Of a stretch of DNA of 64,000 nt, positions 9,589 through 17,022 are shown in pieces (the stretch's first letter is position 1; each line of letters starts with the position of its first letter). The notes beneath the pieces were generated by a model. The model saw only the letters and a list, made by a program, of their open reading frames with translations, ran no database searches and was not told the origin of the DNA. This stretch comes from Mycobacteroides sp. CBMA 271 (GTDB taxonomy: Bacteria > Actinomycetota > Actinomycetes > Mycobacteriales > Mycobacteriaceae), in assembly GCF_009729205.1 (NCBI RefSeq), contig NZ_VTHB01000008.1:248001-312000 (forward strand). Direction: 5' to 3'. A program made the position numbers and the translations under genes.

Positions 9589-9732
9589 ATGGATTTCTCC
9601 GCGCTCGCGTCGAATCCAGTGGCACTCGCGGTCATCGCCGTCGCGGTGCTTCTCGCCTGGAAGCTACGCAAGGCCGTCATGCTGATCGGCCTGCTGGCAG
9701 CGGTGGTAATCCTGGTCGCCATGTACCGGTGA
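9589..9732 (+). CDS. Small two-helix membrane protein
   Basis: 47 residues from ATG 9589 to TGA 9732. Two hydrophobic segments (about residues 9-22 and 29-45) are joined by the basic turn WKLRK, as in a hairpin membrane protein with a positive-inside loop. It does not resemble a known toxin or secretion component. It lies between the tRNA terminator and the T7SS cassette, about 100 bases before the next gene. A real short gene is likely from the uninterrupted hydrophobic pattern, but there is no homology evidence. Confidence 0.55.
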   Translation: MDFSALASNPVALAVIAVAVLLAWKLRKAVMLIGLLAAVVILVAMYR

Positions 9733-9833
9733 GCGCTCTTCCGATATATCGCTTCCAGCTACCCCACAGGAACGGTGTGTAGCTTCGCTGCCAGTCACCC
9801 GCGGGAGGGTGGATGCAGGGGAGGGGCACGTCC

Positions 9834-10172
9834 ATGACACAGGCCGAACAGGCTTCGAGCAATGTCTTCGTGCCCATGTTCCCACTGGGTTCCGGTGCCG
9901 ACGCCCGGCTGCTCGTTGAGCTGTGGGGCGACGCGAACCAGTTTCGGCACGCGGTCGGGTACTTCACTGTGGACGCTCTGATCGAACAACTCGGGCCGTG
10001 CCAGCCATGGGCCCTGATGCCCGAGGAAAAGCTGCGTCGAATGTGCCTCGAGAGCGATATCGGCGCGGTCATCATCGACCCACTGCCGGGAACCGTCACA
10101 CCGCGTTGGACCCGCGAAAAGATCGAAGACTTGGTGGAGGTGAACGATGGCTTGGCTGCAAGTGGTGCTTGA
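9834..10172 (+). CDS. T7SS-cassette protein of unknown function, possible chaperone
   Basis: 112 residues from ATG 9834 (119 from ATG 9813). Both starts have purine-rich upstream boxes; GGGGAGGGG before 9834 has the better spacing. The protein is soluble, with a VFVPMFPLGSG start and a mixed alpha/beta pattern reminiscent of SseB/SAV_915-type small proteins. It has no WXG motif and no signal peptide. Its end overlaps the next gene by 26 bases, tying it to the cassette. A cytosolic chaperone or adaptor for the secreted proteins downstream is a guess from position. Confidence 0.65.
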   Translation: MTQAEQASSNVFVPMFPLGSGADARLLVELWGDANQFRHAVGYFTVDALIEQLGPCQPWALMPEEKLRRMCLESDIGAVIIDPLPGTVTPRWTREKIEDLVEVNDGLAASGA

Positions 10173-10443
10173 TGAGCTCGCCGAGATGTCTCGTCGATTC
10201 CATTCCGGCAGTACCGAATACGAACAGACCGCGGACGGTTTGAAGATGTCGGCGCCCGATTCCGGTGACGGCCGCCTCACCTCGCTGATCGATTCCTCGC
10301 TTCAGGTGATGGACGTGCTCAACCGGCAGGTGGCCGGCGAGATCGAGAAGAACAGCCAGCTGATTGACGCGGCCAAGACGTCGTACGAACGCCGCGATAT
10401 CGACAATCGGCAGCTGTTCGACGATCTGATCAAAGACAAGTAA
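10147..10443 (+). CDS. Small helical T7SS protein with YxxxD signal (EspC/WXG100-like)
   Basis: 98 residues, predicted as two long helices separated by SAPDSGDGR, where a WXG turn would lie. A YERRD motif at residues 80-84 fits the YxxxD/E export signal of mycobacterial ESX substrates, placed after the second helix as in EspC. Size and position immediately before the large WXG protein suggest a co-secreted partner. The start has GGAGGTG six bases upstream. It overlaps the preceding gene and is 15 bases before the next. Confidence 0.72.
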   Translation: MAWLQVVLDELAEMSRRFHSGSTEYEQTADGLKMSAPDSGDGRLTSLIDSSLQVMDVLNRQVAGEIEKNSQLIDAAKTSYERRDIDNRQLFDDLIKDK

Positions 10444-10458
10444 CGGGGGCGCACTGAG

Positions 10459-11805
10459 ATGAGCTGGGTTGGCGGCGACATATCGGGGCTGCAGCACGCC
10501 GGCACCACACTGAAGGGCGGGCCCGACAAGCTGAAGGCGGTCGTTCACGACCTCAGCGGCACCGTCGACCAGATCATCGGTTCGGCCAGCTGGACCGGCG
10601 ATGCCGCCGAGTCGATGCGCGCACACTGGACCCGCAACGCCCTTGAGGTCGCCGAAGTCGCGACATTCATCAACGGTATCGGGGAGAGCCTGGGCCAACT
10701 CGGCGATGGCCTCTCCCACCTGGAAGGTGCCTTGTACGACAGCGCCGACGCCTGCAAGCAGCGCGGCGCTCAGATCGACATGTCCAACGGCAAGCCACTG
10801 CCGCTACAAGGGGAAGCGACTGCCGAAGCGACCAAGGCGCAGAACGAGTATCAGGCCGCCTACGACTACGCGATGCAGGCAGCCAAGGCGCTGCGGACGG
10901 CGGCAGCCGCCGAGATCACCTCACTGGTGAAGCCCATCGTGGAAAGTTCTGGAGAAAAGACCGAGGCAGACAAGCCGACAATGGCAAGCCTCCTGCGTGG
11001 CATCTACACAGGCCAACACGAGGCGATAGGTGCACGGATCCTGGGGCTGGAAAACAGTCGCAAGACCGCAGCCGCGAGTTTCGAAGGCGCGGCAAGTCAG
11101 CTGGAAAACGACATGAAGGAGTTCGCCAAGACCGGCGGACCCAAGCTTCCCCCGGCGCTTTTGCAGAACGCTGCCGACTTCGACGGCGCTCTTTCCAAGT
11201 TCCAGGCGGTGGATAAGGAAGTGTCCGCCAAGATCCCGGAACTGCAGGACAAGACGCAGCTGCCCGGCTCCAAACTGCTCAGCACGAAAATCGAGGACAT
11301 CGCGAAGGTGCTCCCGACGGGTGAGCTGTCCTCAAAGCTCAAGCTGTTCAACGAGATTCCGGTACTGGATGTGCTCGCCAGTGGCGTCATGGTCTACAAC
11401 CAGGTCCAGGACGATGTATCGAAGGGTGCCGACAAAGGCACTGCGATAGCGCAGGACAGCACGGCCGCCGGGGCGGGTCTTCTCAGTGGAACCGCGGTGG
11501 GCGCGCTCGGGTCCGTTGAAGCGGTGGCCGACGTGATCCCCGGTCCGGGCTGGGTCGTCGGCGCCGGACTCGTCGCAGCGGTTGGCGTCGGTGATGCCGT
11601 CTACCAGGGGTTTCACGAGCATTGGAGTGAGGACTTCGCCCAGCACGGCATTTGGGGTGGCCTGGGAGAAGGACTTGGCAACACCTTTTCCCGCGAGGGG
11701 AGCGACTTGAAGGCCATGGGCGTCGAGGTCAAGAATGATGTCGTGGATGGGTGGGACTGGACCGCAGACCATGCGAAATCACTGTGGCACGGGATATTCG
11801 GATAG
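10459..11805 (+). CDS. Large WXG-domain T7SS substrate with glycine-rich hydrophobic tail (candidate toxin)
   Basis: 448 residues. The N-terminal domain has a helix-turn-helix with WTG at 45-47 and YDSAD at 93-97, the two hallmarks of type VII substrates. The middle (about 120-330) is charged and helical. The C-terminal part has a glycine/alanine-rich hydrophobic segment (about 337-383) and a second glycine-rich patch (IWGGLGEGLG near 400). No nuclease, NADase or ADP-ribosyltransferase motif is seen. The layout resembles glycine-zipper pore-forming LXG toxins of Firmicutes (TelE). The next gene, a membrane protein 3 bases on, would then be immunity. Toxicity is inference. Confidence 0.75.
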   Translation: MSWVGGDISGLQHAGTTLKGGPDKLKAVVHDLSGTVDQIIGSASWTGDAAESMRAHWTRNALEVAEVATFINGIGESLGQLGDGLSHLEGALYDSADACKQRGAQIDMSNGKPLPLQGEATAEATKAQNEYQAAYDYAMQAAKALRTAAAAEITSLVKPIVESSGEKTEADKPTMASLLRGIYTGQHEAIGARILGLENSRKTAAASFEGAASQLENDMKEFAKTGGPKLPPALLQNAADFDGALSKFQAVDKEVSAKIPELQDKTQLPGSKLLSTKIEDIAKVLPTGELSSKLKLFNEIPVLDVLASGVMVYNQVQDDVSKGADKGTAIAQDSTAAGAGLLSGTAVGALGSVEAVADVIPGPGWVVGAGLVAAVGVGDAVYQGFHEHWSEDFAQHGIWGGLGEGLGNTFSREGSDLKAMGVEVKNDVVDGWDWTADHAKSLWHGIFG

Positions 11806-11808
11806 AGG

Positions 11809-12324
11809 ATGAGCGCACCGACAGCCAAGGAACAACCGGAACGCGTATCGCTTCTCGGCAGAAGCTGGGCGAAGCGGGGCCTGGCCTATTGGTGTCGCCG
11901 CGTGGTGCTGTCGGCCTTCTTCACACTGATGGTGGCGCTTTTTGTGTTCATGGGCGCCTCCATATTCTCGGGCGTCACCGCGGGCGGAGATGCGGCAGCG
12001 AGCGTGATCCTCGGCGGCTACATGGTGGTGTCGGTCGCCGTCGGGCTGTGGTACGGCGGGCTTGTCCTTCTGTCCCAGAACGCACGAAAACGATTCAGCT
12101 GCAGCACTACTGACGAAGCACATATCGCGCGACTCCAGTCCGTGATGGCGAAGATCAACAATCCCGGGGGCAAGATCGCCTCGGCCCTCATCAACGGCCC
12201 CTTGTTAGTACTGTCGCCGGGCATCTTCGTCGGCGTCCTGCTCGCCCTGCTCATCGGCTCGTTCCAGCGCTACTTCAGCCCTCAGGAATTCGACGCCGTC
12301 CAGCGCCTGGCTGGTAACAAATAG
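11809..12324 (+). CDS. Three-helix membrane protein, candidate immunity protein of the T7SS cassette
   Basis: 171 residues with a basic cytoplasmic N-terminus and hydrophobic segments at about 31-56, 63-88 and 123-150, the third broken by glycine and proline (NGPLLVLSPGIF). It resembles no transporter family. It starts 3 bases after the candidate toxin, so the two are translationally coupled. Immunity proteins against membrane-acting toxins are usually small membrane proteins encoded immediately downstream, which fits; direct evidence is absent. Confidence 0.7.
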   Translation: MSAPTAKEQPERVSLLGRSWAKRGLAYWCRRVVLSAFFTLMVALFVFMGASIFSGVTAGGDAAASVILGGYMVVSVAVGLWYGGLVLLSQNARKRFSCSTTDEAHIARLQSVMAKINNPGGKIASALINGPLLVLSPGIFVGVLLALLIGSFQRYFSPQEFDAVQRLAGNK

Positions 12325-12385
12325 ACGGGTGCGCCCGACATCCCTTTGGGTAAAGTTGCCTCAAACCAACGATGGGAGTGTCCGG

Positions 12386-12970
12386 ATGAAGAACCGACTG
12401 GTGAGTGCTGGCGTAATCACGCTGGCAGCCGTGTTCGCGGGCCCGTTCGTAGCCGCCGCGGCACCCGCAGATGAGCAGCAGATCAGGGCACTGGTCACCG
12501 GTGAGGCATCGGCGATCAAGTCGCTCGACAACGCCACGCTGTCGACATTCTTCTGCGACAAATACCGCGGCACGATCGCGTCGAAGTCCGCCGACGACCA
12601 GATTCCCCCGATCGGCGAGATCGCCGGGTACGGGCCGGGGATGGTCAGCGCCGTCGCGTCGGCGGCCGGCGTCTCGGCTCCGACCACCCAGGCGCTGACC
12701 ACCGCGCTGCAGAACAATGACGACAAGGCCTACCGTTCCTCGATGCGCGCGGCCGCCAAGGAAGTGCTGTCAGGCGTCACCTACGACGTCCACGACATCA
12801 ACATCACCAGCCCCACCGCGACCGCAGGGGTCACCGCACAGGGCCACGACGTCACCGCCAACCAGCAGCGCGAATTCGTGCTGGAAAACGGGAAGTGGAA
12901 GGACTGCACCGACCCCGAAAAGAAGGCCGAGACCTCAGGCAACCCGCTACTGACGTCGTTGATGCGCTAA
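12386..12970 (+). CDS. Secreted protein, two-cysteine FFC-x-KYR family
   Basis: 194 residues from ATG 12386, which has GGGAG upstream; a longer frame from 12329 would bury the signal peptide. A Sec signal (residues 1-24, ending in VAAAAPA) precedes a domain with FFCDKYR near residue 60 and WKDC near the end, probably joined by a disulfide. The pattern resembles DUF4878/NTF2-like domains and is shared with the gene at 34535. Function unknown. It is 61 bases after the T7SS cassette and is followed by a strong terminator, so it may be a separate unit. Confidence 0.75.
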   Translation: MKNRLVSAGVITLAAVFAGPFVAAAAPADEQQIRALVTGEASAIKSLDNATLSTFFCDKYRGTIASKSADDQIPPIGEIAGYGPGMVSAVASAAGVSAPTTQALTTALQNNDDKAYRSSMRAAAKEVLSGVTYDVHDINITSPTATAGVTAQGHDVTANQQREFVLENGKWKDCTDPEKKAETSGNPLLTSLMR

Positions 12971-12979
12971 TTCTGTCCA

Positions 12980-13020
12980 GGACCCGTCCCGCTTCCTCGG
13001 CGATGCGAGACGGGTCCTTT
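12980..13020 (+). terminator. Hairpin terminator after the secreted protein
   Basis: GGACCCGTC (12980-12988) pairs perfectly with GACGGGTCC (13009-13017) and is followed by TTTC. The loop is 20 bases. Confidence 0.8.
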
Positions 13021-13307
13021 CGGAATCCGACGCCGTCCTACTGCTGCCCGAGCGGCGCTCGTCTTTAAGCGCGTCTACACATGATCCATCGCCAAGGCTA
13101 TTGCCTTGTCCAGGTGGGCAGTTCGTTATGCATCTGACGTTGAGGTGTCCACGAGTGGTAGCTCCCCGGCGGAGAACACCGGGTCTGCCACATACCCAGA
13201 ACCCGCGTAGTGCGGGCTCACAGAAATATCCAGTGGCGTCGCATCGTGACGACCCCTAAGCTGAGTTCGTTTGCGCCATAACCGATTCCCGTCGACAGAT
13301 AGAACCG
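13021..13307. other. Intergenic region without recognised genes
   Basis: About 290 bases between the terminator and the GNAT gene. No frame has coding character and no tRNA or strong hairpin was seen. It presumably carries the GNAT promoter, but no confident -10 element is positioned before ATG 13308. Confidence 0.4.
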
Positions 13308-14030
13308 ATGTCCCATTTCTCCCCCGCCGTCACCGACTATTGGCGTGGCCGCTTCGGCCGCGGCACCGTCGCGCACAGCGATGACAACTTCCAACTCGCC
13401 GTCCATTCCGGACTCGACGGGGACGAGGATGAGCAGCTGATGGTGCTCGTGACGGTGGGCGGCAAGACCAGCGTAATCCTGTCGCCCGATCTCGCGGATC
13501 GCGTGAGAATCATTGATGGACAGGTCATTTCGGAATCCGATTTCCGGTCCGGCCTCGATGGGGCCGATATGGCACTACACGGTGCCGACAATCTGTTCTA
13601 CTTCACCGACGATGCACGGGATGCCCTGATCGCCGAGCCTCCGATCGGTGACATCCGCCGGCTCACCGCCGCGGACGATGCCATCTTCACGGCGTTCGAA
13701 TCGGTCGCGTCAGAACAGGATCTGGACAACTCCCAGGTGGAACTGGATCACTGGGCGGTGTTTGGCTCCTTCGACAACGGTCGACTGGTCGCGGCGGCCA
13801 GCATCTATCAGTGGTACGAGGCACCGATCATGGACCTCGGGGTGGTGACGCTGCCCCGGTTTCGGGGCCAGGGACACGCGAAACGGCTGGTGCGCACCGC
13901 ATTCCGATACGCCTGTGCGCAGGGCTATGAACCGCAGTATCGATGCCAGGTGAGTAATGAGGCTTCCAGCGCGCTGGCTCCCGCCGCCGGACTCACCCTG
14001 TTCGGCACCCTGGATGTGATCGCCGACTAG
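13308..14030 (+). CDS. GNAT-family N-acetyltransferase
   Basis: 240 residues. The C-terminal half (about 115-240) is a GNAT domain: VVTLPRFRGQGHAKRLV contains the acetyl-CoA pyrophosphate loop (R-x-x-G-x-G/A) and is followed by the CQVSNEASSALAPAAG strand-helix. The N-terminal half resembles the extra domain of two-domain acetyltransferases and may recognise the acceptor. The acceptor is unknown. It converges on the SGNH hydrolase gene, the two stop codons sharing the palindrome CTAG. Confidence 0.82.
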   Translation: MSHFSPAVTDYWRGRFGRGTVAHSDDNFQLAVHSGLDGDEDEQLMVLVTVGGKTSVILSPDLADRVRIIDGQVISESDFRSGLDGADMALHGADNLFYFTDDARDALIAEPPIGDIRRLTAADDAIFTAFESVASEQDLDNSQVELDHWAVFGSFDNGRLVAAASIYQWYEAPIMDLGVVTLPRFRGQGHAKRLVRTAFRYACAQGYEPQYRCQVSNEASSALAPAAGLTLFGTLDVIAD

Positions 14031-14743
14031 AGCCGACGGGTCAACCGGGTCCCGATGAGCGGGGCGATCTTGTCGGCCAGGTAGGCGTGTCCGGCGTCGT
14101 TGGGATGTACGCCGTCGGAGCCGATCAGCTCCGGTCGCCCGACGAACCATCGTTCGGCCAGCGGATCCACCCAGGACGCCCCGACGGCGTGGGCCTCGGC
14201 GTACAGGATGTCGCGCAGCTGAACGACGACCTCGGGGACGTCGGCCGTCGGCCACGGCGGGCCGATGACCAGCAGTTTAGCCGCCGGCGCCATGCGCCGT
14301 GCCGACTGCAGCGTGTTCCGGGCGGCCTCGGCGTACACGTCGGGGTCGACGCCCTGGTCGTTGCGCGAGCCGAAGAACACCACAAGCTCGTCGTCGGGAT
14401 GCACCACCCGGCCAGTGAGGTCGGCGAAGACACTGCCGTGGTCGCCGCGCACGCCGTATCCGGCGCGGCCCTCGGCGGCGACGTCGGCGCTGACACGAAC
14501 TCCGTCGCGGCCCAGGATCCGCCACGCCAAGGACGTCCACGACTTGGCGCCCAGGCCGCCCTCCCTGGTGCCGGTCGTGTACGAATCGCTGACCACGGCG
14601 ACGTGGTTCAGACTCGAACCGGAGTTGGCGAGCCGGTACGGGCGCACCGGCTGCGGGTGCTGCGCGGGCACCCCGAAAAGAAACGCACATGCAATGACGA
14701 ATGCGGCCAGACGGACCACGGCTACCTCCACTGTCCCCAGCAT
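14027..14743 (-). CDS. Secreted SGNH/GDSL-type hydrolase
   Basis: 238 residues. An N-terminal hydrophobic segment (8-26) acts as signal or anchor. The SGNH blocks are visible: block I VVSDSYTTG (Ser54), the Gly block EGRAGYGV, a block III-like SRNDQG and DGVHPNDAGH carrying the catalytic Asp/His pair. It is probably an extracytoplasmic esterase or deacetylase acting on cell-envelope acyl groups. The next gene in the same direction is an acyltransferase, so the pair may add and remove acyl groups; this is inference. Confidence 0.83.
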   Translation of the reverse strand: MLGTVEVAVVRLAAFVIACAFLFGVPAQHPQPVRPYRLANSGSSLNHVAVVSDSYTTGTREGGLGAKSWTSLAWRILGRDGVRVSADVAAEGRAGYGVRGDHGSVFADLTGRVVHPDDELVVFFGSRNDQGVDPDVYAEAARNTLQSARRMAPAAKLLVIGPPWPTADVPEVVVQLRDILYAEAHAVGASWVDPLAERWFVGRPELIGSDGVHPNDAGHAYLADKIAPLIGTRLTRRL

Positions 14744-14744
14744 C

Positions 14745-14757
14745 TTACGGGCCGTAA
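14745..14757. promoter_or_regulatory. Palindrome just upstream of the SGNH start
   Basis: TTACGG-G-CCGTAA is a perfect inverted repeat with one central base, lying one base from ATG 14743, where it would cover the ribosome binding site or start of transcription. It could be an operator or a short RNA hairpin. Confidence 0.35.
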
Positions 14758-14790
14758 ACCCGACTGTGGCACAGCGTTATTCGTTTGAAA

Positions 14791-16074
14791 TCAACGGCTC
14801 GTTACACCGGTCGCGACGGCTTCCTGATCCGGATCCATCAGGTCGGCAGGCACCCGATGCTTGTGCCCGTTATGGGAGACGTGATGGTCGGTGATCGCGG
14901 GCTTGGTGACGCCGACCATGCGGCGCATCCAGCGTCGTCCGGGTTCCTCAACCCAGTGATACAGCGCCATGGATAGCACGACGGCGAGCGCCAGCAGGCC
15001 GATCATCATCCAGCCGCCGCCGGGATCTTTCAGCGAGAGTTCGAACTGCTTGGCCGCCCAGATCCATCCGGTGTGGACAAGCTCGTGAACCATGTACAGC
15101 CCGAAGGAGATCTGGCCGCCGTAGACCATAATCCGCGTCGAGAGCAGTGTGGGCAGCGGACCGATACCTACGGCCAGTGCCATCACCAGCGGTACGAACA
15201 GCACGTCAACTAGCCCGCTGCTGTCGGTGACTCGCGAGATCGGGTGCGCGTCCAGCAAGTACAGGGCGCCGACGATCGCCGCGATCAGCAGCAGTGCGAG
15301 GTATCCGGCGCCCTGACGGGCACGGTGGCTCAGCTTCAGCCGACTCACCGCGGCGCAGGCGAGCGCTCCCGCGGTGAACTGCATGATGATGCGCGGCAGC
15401 CAGCTCCACGGTGTGTAGAACTGGCCGGTGAGCAGCAGCATGATGATCGGGGGCATCGAGGCCACCACGGCCAGGACCATGAGGCTGCGGGCGCGGGTGG
15501 CGTGCGCCATCCGGAAGATGACGAGGATCAGGCCGCCGAAGAGCAGGTAGGCCAGCCATTCGGCGCTGATCGACCAGGCCGGGCCGTCCCAGCTAGATCC
15601 GTCGAAGTACGGCTGGAACCACAGCTGCACCAGGAACAATTGGCGCACATAGCTGACGGCGTTGAAGCCCGCGGTGACGACGGGCTCCGGCGGTACGTGC
15701 CCGACATGCATCGTGAAGATCAACCAGAGCGCGGCGAGATGCAGCGTGACCAGGTAGACCGGCCAGACGCGCGCGAGGCGCAGCCACAGGAAGTGCAGCG
15801 TCTCGCGGGTGGACCAGCGATCGCCCATGCGGTCCAGGTAGTTCCAGGTCAGGACGAAGCCGCTGAGAATGAAGAAGAGGTCGACGCCCTGCGCGCCGCA
15901 ATTGAGGATGGGGCTCAGCGCGGACCGGAATGCCGGAACGGCTTCCTCCAGCATCGGGCGGAAGTGAAAGAGCACGACCCAGACCGCGGCGATGATGCGA
16001 AGTCCCGTGAGGGCCTTGATCTCGGCCCCGGTATCTTTGCCGCGCACAACTCTCATCTCTGCTCTACCAGGCAT
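14791..16074 (-). CDS. Acyltransferase-3 family integral membrane O-acyltransferase
   Basis: 427 residues from ATG 16074, preceded by AAGGA; the open frame extends further upstream but without family similarity. The OafA/NolL-type fold shows GLRIIAAVWVVLFHF (the conserved R and H of the first helix), a second-helix VDLFFILSGFVLTW and about ten further membrane helices, ending in HWVEEPGRRWMRR. It transfers acyl groups onto extracytoplasmic glycolipid or polysaccharide. A broken fragment homologous to its first 35 codons and 5' flank lies at 25285-25462. Confidence 0.9.
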   Translation of the reverse strand: MPGRAEMRVVRGKDTGAEIKALTGLRIIAAVWVVLFHFRPMLEEAVPAFRSALSPILNCGAQGVDLFFILSGFVLTWNYLDRMGDRWSTRETLHFLWLRLARVWPVYLVTLHLAALWLIFTMHVGHVPPEPVVTAGFNAVSYVRQLFLVQLWFQPYFDGSSWDGPAWSISAEWLAYLLFGGLILVIFRMAHATRARSLMVLAVVASMPPIIMLLLTGQFYTPWSWLPRIIMQFTAGALACAAVSRLKLSHRARQGAGYLALLLIAAIVGALYLLDAHPISRVTDSSGLVDVLFVPLVMALAVGIGPLPTLLSTRIMVYGGQISFGLYMVHELVHTGWIWAAKQFELSLKDPGGGWMMIGLLALAVVLSMALYHWVEEPGRRWMRRMVGVTKPAITDHHVSHNGHKHRVPADLMDPDQEAVATGVTSR

Positions 16075-16184
16075 TTTTTCCTTGCCGGCCGGTCGCGCGC
16101 CTCCCCTGCGTCCCCAACAGACCGTCCTCGGAGGGTAACAGCGCAGGCTGTTAAAGCCTGAATCTCGAACTGCAGCGGTGCGCG

Positions 16185-16931
16185 TCAGCTCACGCAACGT
16201 CCCGTCCCCACGGGCCGGTCCCTCGCCGCCGTTTCAATGTGAGAAGCGATCTCCTTTGCCGTCAACGCAAATCCGAAATCGTCGTCATCTATCGACGCGC
16301 CAAAAGCCATACCGAGCACCCGACCATCGAGACCGATCAGCGGAGAACCCGCATCACCCGATTTCACAGTGCCGCTGAACGTGTAGACCTCACGCCGCGC
16401 GATTGCCGAACGATAGATATCCGGGCCTTCAAGTTCAATGGTCTCGCGGATCTGCACGGGCGCCGCGGCAACCGAACCATCACGATCGACAAGAAGTCGC
16501 GCGTCGGCGCCATTCGCTGCGGGCGACTCGGCGAATGTCAACGGCGTGGCGTCCAACTCGGCTACGTCGAGGATCGCGACATTGGCGCTGGGATCAAACG
16601 ACATCACCTGCGCCTTGTGCTCGGTGCCACCTAGTTCGACCGAGACGGATTCCGCGCCTGCGACGCCGTGCGCAACGGTCATCACCCGATGTGGGGCCAC
16701 CACGAATCCCGTGCGATCACGTTGGGCTCCGCATTTTGGCGCGACGCCGCGCACTTTCACCACACTCGACCTCGCAGCGGCTGTTGTATCGCGGCTGGGC
16801 TCGTCGGTGCGGACGGTGCTTGAGCGTGTCTCACGGCCCCCACCGTGGTCGACGGGCATGCATCCCGCGACCATCAGCGCGGCCACCAACATCGCCAACA
16901 ATGCTCGCCGTGATCCCCTGGTCTTGCTCAT
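16185..16931 (-). CDS. Lipoprotein with MarP-like trypsin fold lacking catalytic Asp and Ser
   Basis: 248 residues from ATG 16931 (GGAG nine bases upstream; ATG 16946 is possible). A lipobox VAGC places the lipidated cysteine at residue 24. The rest matches the periplasmic protease domain of MarP (Rv3671c), including EGPDIY, VLGMAFGA and the VGTGRCVS end. His88 (TVAH) is kept, but the expected Asp is Asn117 (NVAIL) and the GDSGGP serine is Ala194 (GDAGSP). Cys67 and the C-terminal cysteine could form the family disulfide. It is probably an inactive, regulatory relative. It is divergent from recC. Confidence 0.82.
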   Translation of the reverse strand: MSKTRGSRRALLAMLVAALMVAGCMPVDHGGGRETRSSTVRTDEPSRDTTAAARSSVVKVRGVAPKCGAQRDRTGFVVAPHRVMTVAHGVAGAESVSVELGGTEHKAQVMSFDPSANVAILDVAELDATPLTFAESPAANGADARLLVDRDGSVAAAPVQIRETIELEGPDIYRSAIARREVYTFSGTVKSGDAGSPLIGLDGRVLGMAFGASIDDDDFGFALTAKEIASHIETAARDRPVGTGRCVS

Positions 16932-17009
16932 CAGAGAATTCTCCATTGCGTCGGGGCTCCGCAACGAGGCATCTGCCACCTTCTGGTCCGCGGGCATCGC
17001 CACGGGTTC

Positions 17010-17015
17010 TATCGT
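17010..17015 (+). promoter_or_regulatory. -10 element of recC
   Basis: TATCGT ends seven bases before ATG 17023, supporting that start codon (the open frame runs much further upstream through the divergent lipoprotein gene) and a leaderless recCBD transcript. Confidence 0.45.
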
Positions 17016-17022
17016 TGCGGCG

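Noticed and set aside
10459-11805. Nuclease or NAD-glycohydrolase toxin domain in the large T7SS substrate
   Set aside because: The C-terminus lacks any catalytic motif of these families; only hydrophobic glycine-rich segments are present.
16438-17022. 195-codon N-terminal extension of RecC
   Set aside because: It lies entirely antisense to the lipoprotein gene, lacks RecC similarity, and a -10 element stands just before ATG 17023.
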